DNA of 64,000 bases from Phycisphaerae bacterium (GTDB taxonomy: Bacteria; Planctomycetota; Phycisphaerae; Sedimentisphaerales; Anaerobacaceae), in assembly GCA_026386805.1 (NCBI GenBank), contig JAPLMX010000189.1, forward strand, positions 53,968 through 117,967. The letters run 5' to 3'. Shown here piece by piece: positions 32,375 to 41,030 of the stretch. Both the position numbers and the translations under genes were made by a program. Within the stretch, counting starts at the first letter, position 1. Every line of letters starts with the position of its first letter. A model generated the notes under the pieces. It saw only the letters and a list, made by a program, of their open reading frames with translations, had not been told where the DNA came from and ran no database searches.

Positions 32375-33592
32375 ATGGACAGGGTGTCGGATTCGATGGC
32401 TGCGCCGACGGGCGGCAGAGTGTTGCTGATTGGCGCTATCGGCAAGGCCCTGTTGGACGCCGTTCACGTGGACCGATACCCGTGCGAGGTGCGAACGAAC
32501 ATCCTGGAGGGGATCGACGCCGCCGCGCGCGGCCGATTCGCGGCCATCGGCGTCGTCATGGCCGGGACGACTCACCAGCTTGCCCCGGCGCTCAAGGCCT
32601 TGCGCGAGGCGGCGAACGCCAAGATCTTTCTGCTGGCCCAGATGCACGAAGAGCCGACCGCCCGGCGTCTGGTCGAGGCGGCGGACGAGAAGCTGGCGGA
32701 CACCTATCTGGTCTGCCCCACGTGCTGGGCGAGTCTTTGTTCGTACATGGGCATCGACCGAGCGGTGGATGACAGAGGACAGAAGGCACAGGACGGCATC
32801 GCGGCAAATCCACCATCCGCAATGTTGTCACCCCGGACGCCGATCCGGGGCCGCCATCCGCCATCGGAAGTGCCGCTCCTCGAGCTGGAGCAGAAGATCC
32901 GGCACTTGGAGTGGCTGGCGACGACCGACGATCTGACCGGCCTGAAGAACCGCCGGTACATTTGGGAGTTCGCCCGGCAGATTCTCGACCGCGCCCGGCA
33001 GACCAAGGGCCGCGTCACCCTGCTCGTCTTCGACATCGACAACTTCAAGCACTACAACGACGTCTACGGCCACCTGACCGGCGACGAAATCCTGCGCCAG
33101 GCGGCAGTCCTGATGCGGCGCTGCTGCCGCAGCCACGACGTCGTCGGCCGCATCGGCGGCGACGAGTTCGCCGTGATCTTCTGGGACGACCCGGGCTCTC
33201 AAACAGGTGGCACCGCCGCCCCCGGCGGTGTTCCATCCCGATTCGAGGGCGTCCCGCCCTCGAATCGCGGGCAAGATGCCCGCGACACAGGCGGCCGGGC
33301 CACAGAGCGGGAGCGACGCGCCGCCACGGCCGAGCACCCCAGCGAGGCGATCCTGCTGGCCAAACGATTCCAGAAGGAATTCGGCAACGCCGACCTGCAC
33401 CTGCTCGGTCCCGAGGGGCGGGGTGTTCTAACCATCAGCGGCGGCTTAGCCAGTTTTCCCCGCGACGGCGACACCGTCCAGCAGCTCTTCGAGCGGGCCG
33501 ATCTGGCCCTGCGCGGCGCCAAGGGCAGCGGCAAAAACCGGATCTACCTCGTCGGCCCATCGGGAAGCTCGGAGTCGAACGCCGAGCTGTAA
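32375..33592 (+). CDS. Diguanylate cyclase (GGDEF) with N-terminal receiver-like domain
   Basis: DDLTGLKNRRYIWE, LVFDIDNFKHYND, GRIGGDEFAVIF, FERADLALRGAKGSGKNRIY. Confidence 0.92.
   Translation: MDRVSDSMAAPTGGRVLLIGAIGKALLDAVHVDRYPCEVRTNILEGIDAAARGRFAAIGVVMAGTTHQLAPALKALREAANAKIFLLAQMHEEPTARRLVEAADEKLADTYLVCPTCWASLCSYMGIDRAVDDRGQKAQDGIAANPPSAMLSPRTPIRGRHPPSEVPLLELEQKIRHLEWLATTDDLTGLKNRRYIWEFARQILDRARQTKGRVTLLVFDIDNFKHYNDVYGHLTGDEILRQAAVLMRRCCRSHDVVGRIGGDEFAVIFWDDPGSQTGGTAAPGGVPSRFEGVPPSNRGQDARDTGGRATERERRAATAEHPSEAILLAKRFQKEFGNADLHLLGPEGRGVLTISGGLASFPRDGDTVQQLFERADLALRGAKGSGKNRIYLVGPSGSSESNAEL
33207..33288. repeat. Two adjacent palindromic repeats inserted in frame in the GGDEF domain
   Basis: ggtggcaccgccgcccccggcggtg then cgattcgagggcgtcccgccctcgaatcgcgggcaagatgcccgcgacac; encodes [16 protein letters not shown]. 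Confidence 0.85.
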
Positions 33593-33710
33593 AGCGATAT
33601 CCGATATCGCCGAGAGAGGATGGATCTTGCTCAACACGAGTCTGCGCGTTTGAATGGGAATCTCACGCTGCAACCGGAAAACCGCCGCACCGCCGTGGTT
33701 TTCTATCGGG

Positions 33711-34344
33711 TCAATGCTCTTGATGGAGGGTTTGCGATCCGGCGGTACCCCCGGGGTGAGTACCTGCGGCCATCGCCGCACTGTGGATGCCTTCAACATA
33801 GTGCACGTATTGCACATAGGCCTCCACGAACTCCCGCCCCGCCTCGACGCTCTGTTCGGCGTGCTTCTTTGCCTCCACAGCCCTCTTGAGCCGCTCCCGG
33901 ATGCCCTCCGCCACGTGGGCAGTCACCTTCTCGATCACCGCGTCCGCCGAGCCACTGTCCAACGCTTGGTCTGCCAGGGCCACGATCGGCTCGACCGGCT
34001 CATCCTTGATGCCGGTATAGGGCTCCCCTTCACCCGCGCGATGCAGACGAACGAGGGTCTCCATCCAGGAAGTACCGATCAGCCACTTCCTTGGCATCAG
34101 GTCCCTTGGCGCGAACGGCCAAGGTCTTCTGGAAGACCGCCTTCACCTCGACCTCGTGTTCCTTCTTGACCCACTTGAGCACGGGCGTGATCTCGCCCTC
34201 TTCCAGAGCCGCCTTAGCTGTCAGGACGACCGGGCCCCTGAGCGTGTCGCAGTGTGCCCTCACCGTGTTGACCAGGAGCATACCGCACCCCAGCAATACA
34301 ATCACCACCGAGGCGATCTTCACCGGGATCCATGTCTTTTTCAT
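33711..34344 (-). pseudogene. DUF6448-like protein, frameshifted by a 4-bp tandem duplication
   Basis: frame 1 HCDTLRGPVVLTAKAALEEGEITPVLKWVKKEHEVEVKAVFQKTLAVRAKGPDAKEVADRYFL, then another frame ETLVRLHRAGEGEPYTG...EAGREFVEAYVQYVHYVEGIH; tccatcca at 34060-34067. Confidence 0.75.
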
Positions 34345-34817
34345 AACCTACTCTCCTTTCGTTGCTCTGCCTTCAGTTGGTCCCCATCGCCTATCGAGTC
34401 TTCCATGGGGTAGAGCACGTGGTCTTCTCGGTCGATGTGTGATCGCAGCAGCGAGGTGTAGGCCGACAGATTTTCCCGGATTCTGCCCGTGGCAGCGGCG
34501 TCCGGCTCACCTTCTTCCGGAAGCGCCTCCCAGATTGCCCGGATGCAGGCGCGGCCCTGCTCGTGGTCATGCAGCATGACGGCCAAAGGCCTGGACCTCA
34601 TGGACATGCCGCGTTGATACATCAGGTCGAACAAATGCCTTTCCTCCTTGGCGTGGTGACAGTGGTCGACGAAACCTCGAAAGAAATCCGCCATCTCGCG
34701 GAGAAGCGATGCGTGGATCGTGCCATTCTTCTCGATCGAGGCGACTTCGTTCTCTGCTGCTTCAAGGACCCGAAGGATCACTTGGTGCTCGTGCTTCAAG
34801 GTTTCTGTCGGCGTCAT
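34341..34817 (-). CDS. Hemerythrin HHE-domain protein
   Basis: LKHEHQVILRVLEAAE, FVDHCHHAKEERHLF, MLHDHEQGR, HIDREDHVLYPM. Confidence 0.92.
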   Translation of the reverse strand: MTPTETLKHEHQVILRVLEAAENEVASIEKNGTIHASLLREMADFFRGFVDHCHHAKEERHLFDLMYQRGMSMRSRPLAVMLHDHEQGRACIRAIWEALPEEGEPDAAATGRIRENLSAYTSLLRSHIDREDHVLYPMEDSIGDGDQLKAEQRKESRL

Positions 34818-35102
34818 GAGTGCCTCCTTCTGTTGTCAATGGCCCGGGTATGGCGGGCGACCAACTTCGGTCCTGTCTGGATTCCGCATCGGAACCTCCC
34901 CAAGCCAGGATTTCTCATTTACGCTGCTCTTGCACGTTACTCGCCCTATGATATGAAGGTGCTGCACCCGAGTTCAATAGCTGTGGCCATCAGACGCGTC
35001 TTTCGTTTGCCGCTCGGCCGTCCGGCGGTTAGAATCACGACGACCCTCGGACGAGTTGTATCACCGAGCAAGTGAAGTTGGCTTCGAGTGAAAGGGGACC
35101 TC

Positions 35103-37094
35103 ATGAAGAGCGTAAGGACCGGTAGATTGCGGATGGTTGGGCTGTTGGCGGTGTGCCTCCTGCTGGCGGGCGGTCTGTGGGCGGCACAGCAAGTCGATAA
35201 GAAGCTGAACCTGCCCATTGCTCCGGGGCCGTTCCAGCCGGAGTTTGAATCGTTCACCCAGTACCAGTGTCCCGAGTGGTTTCGCGACGCCAAGCTTGGC
35301 ATGTGGGCGCACTGGGGGCCGCAGGCGGTGCCCATGATGGGCGACTGGTATGCCAGGCACATGTACGTCCAGGGGCACCCGCAGTACCAGCATCACCTGG
35401 AGACCTACGGCCACCCCTCCACGAACGGCTACAAGGACATCATCCCGCTTTGGAAGGCCGAGAAGTGGGACCCGGAGCGGCTGATGGCCCTCTATAAGAA
35501 GGCCGGGGCCCGCTACTTCGTCAGCATGGGCTCGCACCACGACAACTTCTACCTGTGGAACTCGCAGCTTCACAAGTGGAACGCCGTCAACATGGGTCCG
35601 AAGCGCGACGTGGTCGGCGACTGGCAGAAGGCGGCCAAGAAGAACGGCCTGTACTTCGGTGTCTCGGAGCACCTGGGCGCCAGCTTCACCTGGTTCCAGG
35701 ACAGCCACAAGTCCGACAAGACCGGTCCGCAGGCCGGTGTGCCCTACGATGGGGCAGACCCGAAATACCAGGACTTGTATCACTTCCCCGCCGAGCCTGG
35801 CGACAAGGCGTGGTACAGCAACAATCCCCGTTGGCAGCAGCAGTGGTTCGACCGCATCAAGGAGCTGGTGGACATGTACCACCCCGATCTGCTGTACACC
35901 GACGGCGGCGTGCCCTTCGGCAATGAGGTCGGCCGCAGCCTGATCGCCCATTTCTACAACGCCGACGCCCAGAAGCATGGCGGCAAGCCGCAGGTGGTTT
36001 ACACCTGCAAGCAGGAATCCAAGGGCATGTGGATCGACGATCTCGAACGCGGCGTCATGCCCGGCATCCGCCCGACGCCCTGGCAGACCGACACCTCCAT
36101 CGGCGACTGGTATTACAACAAGAACTGGAAGTACCGCGGCACCGATTGGGTGATCCACATGCTCGTCGATATCGTCAGCAAGAACGGCAATCTCCTGATC
36201 AACGTGGTCCAGCGGCCCGACGGCTCGCTCGACCCGGAAGCCGAGCAGATTCTCGCCCAGATGGCCGATTGGATCGCCATCAATGGCGAGGCCATCTACG
36301 GCACCCGGCCCTGGCTCGTCCACGGCGAAGGCCCGGTCCGCGCCAAGGGCGGCAACTTCAAAGAGGACTTTGCCTACACCGCCAAGGACGTTCGCTTCAC
36401 CACCAAGGGTGACGGGACTCTCTATGCGTTCGTCATGGGCTGGCCGGAGAACGGGCAAGTCACGATTCGCTCGCTGGCCAAGCTGCCCGGCGTGACCGGC
36501 AAAATCACCGGTGTGACGCTTCTTGGTTCCTCGGGCGAATTGAAATGGAACCACGAGACCAACGGCCTGACGATCCAACGGCCCGGCCAGAAGCCCTGCG
36601 ATTACGCGGTGGCATTCAAGATCGTCGGCGAGGACCTGCGGGGCTTCAAGCCCGAATTGGCCGTGCCGACGCCCAGCGCGATTGTCCAGCCGGACGCTTC
36701 CGGCAAATACACCCTGGCCCCGGACACCACCGAACTGCACGGCAACCTCAAGGAGGAAACCCAGGGGGGCCGGCCCAATATCGGGTTTTGGGACAATCCC
36801 AAGGACTGGGCGTCCTGGAAGGTGAATGTCCAGCCGCCGGGCAAGTTCAAAGTTATCGCCGGTTGCGCCACGGTGCATTCGGGCGCCTCTCTTGTGGTCG
36901 AGGCAGCCGGTCAGAAGCTCACGGGCAAAGTGCCCGCGACCGGGGCCTGGGACAAGTTCGAGGAGCTGACTTTGGGCACGATCGAGATCAAGCAGGCCGG
37001 CGAACAGACCGTGAGCATCCGCCCGGGCGATGCACAGACTTGGAAAGCCATCAACTTGCGAAGTATCGTTCTGACGCCGGAGAGCCGTTCGTAG
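35103..37094 (+). CDS. Alpha-L-fucosidase (GH29)
   Basis: WFRDAKLGMWAHWGPQAVP, ARYFVSMGSHHDNFYLW, HPDLLYTDGGVPFGN, NGNLLINVVQRPDGSLD. Confidence 0.9.
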   Translation: MKSVRTGRLRMVGLLAVCLLLAGGLWAAQQVDKKLNLPIAPGPFQPEFESFTQYQCPEWFRDAKLGMWAHWGPQAVPMMGDWYARHMYVQGHPQYQHHLETYGHPSTNGYKDIIPLWKAEKWDPERLMALYKKAGARYFVSMGSHHDNFYLWNSQLHKWNAVNMGPKRDVVGDWQKAAKKNGLYFGVSEHLGASFTWFQDSHKSDKTGPQAGVPYDGADPKYQDLYHFPAEPGDKAWYSNNPRWQQQWFDRIKELVDMYHPDLLYTDGGVPFGNEVGRSLIAHFYNADAQKHGGKPQVVYTCKQESKGMWIDDLERGVMPGIRPTPWQTDTSIGDWYYNKNWKYRGTDWVIHMLVDIVSKNGNLLINVVQRPDGSLDPEAEQILAQMADWIAINGEAIYGTRPWLVHGEGPVRAKGGNFKEDFAYTAKDVRFTTKGDGTLYAFVMGWPENGQVTIRSLAKLPGVTGKITGVTLLGSSGELKWNHETNGLTIQRPGQKPCDYAVAFKIVGEDLRGFKPELAVPTPSAIVQPDASGKYTLAPDTTELHGNLKEETQGGRPNIGFWDNPKDWASWKVNVQPPGKFKVIAGCATVHSGASLVVEAAGQKLTGKVPATGAWDKFEELTLGTIEIKQAGEQTVSIRPGDAQTWKAINLRSIVLTPESRS

Positions 37095-37347
37095 TGACGC
37101 CGTGAGGCGTTTCTTGGAAGTTTGAAGTGTGATGGTTGATTGCTGATTCACATCATAAATCAACGATCTCACTTTCGTCGATGCCCTTACGGGCACACTA
37201 CAAACGGCTCACAACTCCGGGTGGCATCGCCAAGGCCTTGGGCCTTGACGATGGTCTTGCCCATAGACAATCGAGGCATCGCCAGTCGTTCGACAAGCTC
37301 AGGACGGACGCGGCGATTGACAACGCCATCCACACAGGGCACAGAAG

Positions 37348-38259
37348 ATGGATGCAATAGAGCTGGACAGTGTGTGCAAGTCGTTCGGGCCGGTGCGGGC
37401 GGTGGACGGGCTGAGCGTTCACGTGCCGCAGGGGTGCGTGTACGGCTTCCTCGGTCCCAACGGGGCGGGCAAGACCACGACGCTTCGCATGATCATGGAC
37501 ATTATCCGGCCGGATAGCGGGAGCATTCAGTTATTCGGCGATCCGGCGTCCGCGCGGGCCCGCGATCGCGTCGGGTACATGCCGGAGGAGCGGGGGCTCT
37601 ATCGCAAGATGACCGTCACGGCGGTGCTCAACTACTTCGGCTCGCTCAAGGGGCTGCCCGCCGGCCGGCTCAAGGCAAAGGTACCCGAATGGCTCCAACG
37701 GGTCGATCTGGCCGAGCACGCGGGCAAGAAGGTCGAGGAGCTTTCGCGGGGAATGCACCAGAAGCTCCAGTTCGTGGTGACGGTGATCAACGACCCGGAT
37801 CTCGTGATCCTCGATGAGCCGTTTTCGGGCCTCGACCCGGTGAACCAGGACATGCTGCGGGAGATCATCAGCGGCCTGCGGCGGGAGGGCAAGACCATTC
37901 TCTTCTCGACGCACGTGATGCACGAGGCCGAGCGGCTGTGCGACTTCATCGTGCTGATCGACCGGGGCGAAGTGGTCGTCAACGGCACGCTCGACCAAAT
38001 CCGGGCCAGGCACGAGGCCAACACGATCTCCATCGAGTTGGAGGGGGACGCCGATTTCGTCCGGGCGCTGCCGATGGTGCAGGCCGTCAAGCCGGACGGC
38101 CGACGGCTGGACGTGCGATTGCGGGACCAGGCCGACTCGCAGGATTTGCTGCGGGCGCTCGTCGAGCGGGCACGCGTGCGGGTATTCGAGATCAGACAGC
38201 CCACGTTACACGAGATTTTCGTCCGGCTTGTCGGAGGCGATCATGCGAAAGATCTATAA
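37348..38259 (+). CDS. ABC transporter ATP-binding protein (NatA-like)
   Basis: GPNGAGKTTTLRMI Walker A, LSRGMHQKLQ signature, LVILDEPFSGLDPVN Walker B. Confidence 0.94.
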   Translation: MDAIELDSVCKSFGPVRAVDGLSVHVPQGCVYGFLGPNGAGKTTTLRMIMDIIRPDSGSIQLFGDPASARARDRVGYMPEERGLYRKMTVTAVLNYFGSLKGLPAGRLKAKVPEWLQRVDLAEHAGKKVEELSRGMHQKLQFVVTVINDPDLVILDEPFSGLDPVNQDMLREIISGLRREGKTILFSTHVMHEAERLCDFIVLIDRGEVVVNGTLDQIRARHEANTISIELEGDADFVRALPMVQAVKPDGRRLDVRLRDQADSQDLLRALVERARVRVFEIRQPTLHEIFVRLVGGDHAKDL

Positions 38260-39508
38260 GGTCGCCGAGCGGGAATTCAACGAGACGGTCCGGACCCGCA
38301 CGTTCCTCATCAGCCTGCTGCTGATTCCGATCATCATCGGCGGCATCCTGCTCTTCGGCGATAAGCTGGCCCCGCGCAAGGACGCTCCGCGCCCGCCGGT
38401 GCGGGTCCGCGTGGCCGGTCCGTCGAGGGAGCTGTCGCAGAAAATCGAGACCGTCTTCCAAGAGTACAACCAGGCTCATCCGCTGGGCTCGATCTCGTTG
38501 AGCGTCGTGAGCACGCCGGACGAACGCATCGAGGAGCAAGGGAAAGAGGACCTGCGAAGCGACGAGTTGGACGCCCTGGCCGTGATGGAGGGTGACCTGG
38601 AAGGCCAGGGAGGTGCGATTCGCATCTTCACGCACAAACCCAAGCCCTCCCAGGTGGACGCGCTCGGAACGGTGGAGCGTCTGCTGCGGGACGCCGTGAT
38701 CGACCGGAGGTACGAGACCCGCGGCCTGGATCGCAAAGTGCTCGAAGGCATCTGGAACATACCCATCCGCTGGGCGGAGCTGGGCGAGGGACAGGGACAG
38801 GAACGGGCACAAGGGCAAGGCCAGCGGATGGCCCGGATGATGGTGCCCTTCGCATTCATGTACCTGATCTTCCTGGGCATCGTCGGCATGGGCCAGCACA
38901 TGATCAGCAGCATCATCGAGGAGAAGAACTCCCGGATCATCGAGGTCCTGCTGTCGGCGGTCAGCCCATTCGAGCTGATGACGGGCAAGATCGCGGGCTT
39001 GGCGGCGGTTGGTTTAGCTGTTACGGCTCTCTGGGGCGCGGCGGCATATGGCGCAGCGCGATGGCAAGGCATTCAGATTGACATCGGCGCCGGCTTGCTC
39101 GTCTATGGCCTCGTCTACTACATCCTGGGCTTTGTCCTGTTCAGTGCGATCCTGGCCGGTGTCGGCTCGGTCTGCAACACGATCAAAGAGACACAGAGCC
39201 TGATGATGCCGATCATGCTGGTCTTCATCATCCCGATGGTCGTCTGGCCCCGGCTGGCCCAAGAGCCCAACGGCGAGTTGGCCCGCGTGCTGTCGTATGT
39301 GCCGCCGACAACGCCGATGGTGATGGTCCTGCGCCTGTCGAGCGGCACCGACATCTGGCCGGGCGAGGTGGTCCTCTCGATCCTGGCCTTGATCGCCGGC
39401 GTCTTAGCGGCGCTGTGGGCGGCGGCCAAGGTCTTTCGCACCGGCATTCTCCTCTACGGCAAACGCCCCGGCGCCCGCGAAATCCTCCGCTGGCTGCGGG
39501 AAGGGTAG
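38243..39508 (+). CDS. ABC transporter permease (NatB-like)
   Basis: N-terminal TM, large extracytoplasmic loop, IIEEKNSRIIEVLLSAVSPFELMTGKIAG; overlaps the ATPase gene. Confidence 0.9.
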   Translation: MRKIYKVAEREFNETVRTRTFLISLLLIPIIIGGILLFGDKLAPRKDAPRPPVRVRVAGPSRELSQKIETVFQEYNQAHPLGSISLSVVSTPDERIEEQGKEDLRSDELDALAVMEGDLEGQGGAIRIFTHKPKPSQVDALGTVERLLRDAVIDRRYETRGLDRKVLEGIWNIPIRWAELGEGQGQERAQGQGQRMARMMVPFAFMYLIFLGIVGMGQHMISSIIEEKNSRIIEVLLSAVSPFELMTGKIAGLAAVGLAVTALWGAAAYGAARWQGIQIDIGAGLLVYGLVYYILGFVLFSAILAGVGSVCNTIKETQSLMMPIMLVFIIPMVVWPRLAQEPNGELARVLSYVPPTTPMVMVLRLSSGTDIWPGEVVLSILALIAGVLAALWAAAKVFRTGILLYGKRPGAREILRWLREG

Positions 39509-39515
39509 CGGAACC

Positions 39516-39537
39516 GGTGGGGCAAGCCCCACCCTAC
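39516..39537. repeat. REP palindrome copy 1
   Basis: ggtggggcaagccccaccctac. Confidence 0.9.
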
Positions 39538-39562
39538 GATGCTTCGGACGGTTGTTGCGTAT

Positions 39563-39584
39563 GTAGGGTGGGGCTTGCCCCACC
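39563..39584. repeat. REP palindrome copy 2
   Basis: gtagggtggggcttgccccacc. Confidence 0.9.
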
Positions 39585-39637
39585 GATTGGCCGCGAATAT
39601 GCTGGGCACCTATGCCGAACTACATCCGTGCCAAGCC

Positions 39638-39659
39638 GTAGGGTGGGGCTTGCCCCACC
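39638..39659. repeat. REP palindrome copy 3
   Basis: gtagggtggggcttgccccacc, exactly 75 bp after copy 2. Confidence 0.9.
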
Positions 39660-39686
39660 GCGACGCCGCGAATAGGCTGTGGTCTT

Positions 39687-40238
39687 ATGCCGAATTATAT
39701 TCGCGCCAGGTTGGAAGGAGCCCATTACTTCTTCACGGTCGTCACGTATAACCGCAGGAAGCTGTTTTGCTCCGAATGGGCACGTCAATGCCTGCGCGAG
39801 GCGATCCGCCAGACCCAAGCACGATACCCATATGAATCCATTGCGTTCTGCCTCATGCCGGAGCATCTTCACTGCATCTGGAAGTTGCCGGATGACGATG
39901 CGGATTTCTCTATCCGCTGGTCGCCGATAAAAGGGCTCTTCACACAGCAATATCGTCGCGGGACGCGTCATCCCGAATCAGTGCCTGCTTCACGCAAACG
40001 AAAAGGTGAGGCCTGCATTTGGCAGCGGCGATTTTGGGAACACCGGATTCGCGACCAGCACGATCTTCAGAAGCACGTAGACTACATCCACTACAATCCA
40101 GTCAAACATGGTTTGGTTAAGCATATGGAAGACTGGCCGTGGTCAACGTATCACCAGTACGTGAAGGAAGGATTCTACGGGCGCGTTGTGAATCTCGACG
40201 AGACCGCCAACATCGATCCAGCCGATTTCGGCGAATGA
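39687..40238 (+). CDS. REP-associated tyrosine transposase (RAYT, Y1/HUH family)
   Basis: CLMPEHLHCIWKLP (HUH motif) and KHVDYIHYNPVKHGLV (catalytic Tyr region); flanked by REPs. Confidence 0.93.
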   Translation: MPNYIRARLEGAHYFFTVVTYNRRKLFCSEWARQCLREAIRQTQARYPYESIAFCLMPEHLHCIWKLPDDDADFSIRWSPIKGLFTQQYRRGTRHPESVPASRKRKGEACIWQRRFWEHRIRDQHDLQKHVDYIHYNPVKHGLVKHMEDWPWSTYHQYVKEGFYGRVVNLDETANIDPADFGE

Positions 40239-40299
40239 CAAGCCAGGCACGCGCCCGGCGAGCGGAGTTATGTGGAAGCCGCTAAAGTGAAAAGGAATC

Positions 40300-40321
40300 G
40301 GTGGGGCAAGCCCCACCCTAC
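40300..40321. repeat. REP palindrome copy 4
   Basis: ggtggggcaagccccaccctac. Confidence 0.9.
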
Positions 40322-40413
40322 GGCTATCGCCTGTTGGCAGCCACGGCCCCGGGGACGGGGTGCGGACAACGAGTTGGCTTATGTCGTCCGGTTGCGTAAG
40401 GACTTGCGCACTG

Positions 40414-40434
40414 GTAGGTGGGGCTTGCCCCACC
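40414..40434. repeat. REP palindrome copy 5
   Basis: gtaggtggggcttgccccacc. Confidence 0.85.
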
Positions 40435-40523
40435 ACTACGCCCCGGATATGCTGTAACGCGATGGTGAGTGGTCCGTGTGTGTCTGAGATCGGGGGTTGG
40501 GGGACGTCGCGAAGAGAACTGCC

Positions 40524-41030
40524 ATGAGTGTGATCGACATCAGTCCCTTATCGTGGGAGGCGCTGCTGTGCTGCTTCCTGTCCGGGATCATCATCGGGTT
40601 GGAGCGGCAGTTGCGGGGCAAGCCCGTGGGGATGCGCACGAGCGCCTTGATCTGCCTGGGGACGTACATCTTCATCGCCATCACGCGGCACGTGTCCAAC
40701 GAGATCACGGACCCCTCCCGCATCATCGGCCAAGTGATCACGGGAATCGGTTTTCTGGGCGCCGGCGTCATTCTCGCCCGCCACGGGGCTATCATCGGCG
40801 TCACGTCGGCCTCGGCGATCTGGGTCCTGGCGGCTATCGGCGCCGTGATCGGAGTCGGATTCCCGTGGCTGGGCGTCAAGCTGGCCCTTCTGACGGTGGG
40901 GATCCTTGTCGGCGTGGGGTTTCTCGAACGCCATTTCGAATTCCTCCAGCGCGGCGTCCATCACAACCCCCATGCGCGGCCCAAGCATCCGCCGGGCCCG
41001 TCCTGGCGACCGACCCGGGATTCAGAATAG
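40524..41030 (+). CDS. MgtC/SapB-family membrane protein
   Basis: GIIIGLERQLRGKPVGMRTSALICLGTYIF, IIGQVITGIGFLGAGVILARHGAIIGVTSASAIWVLAAIG. Confidence 0.9.
   Translation: MSVIDISPLSWEALLCCFLSGIIIGLERQLRGKPVGMRTSALICLGTYIFIAITRHVSNEITDPSRIIGQVITGIGFLGAGVILARHGAIIGVTSASAIWVLAAIGAVIGVGFPWLGVKLALLTVGILVGVGFLERHFEFLQRGVHHNPHARPKHPPGPSWRPTRDSE

Noticed and set aside
35061-37196. 711-aa minus-strand ORF
   Set aside because: Antisense to the GH29 fucosidase; no recognisable motifs.
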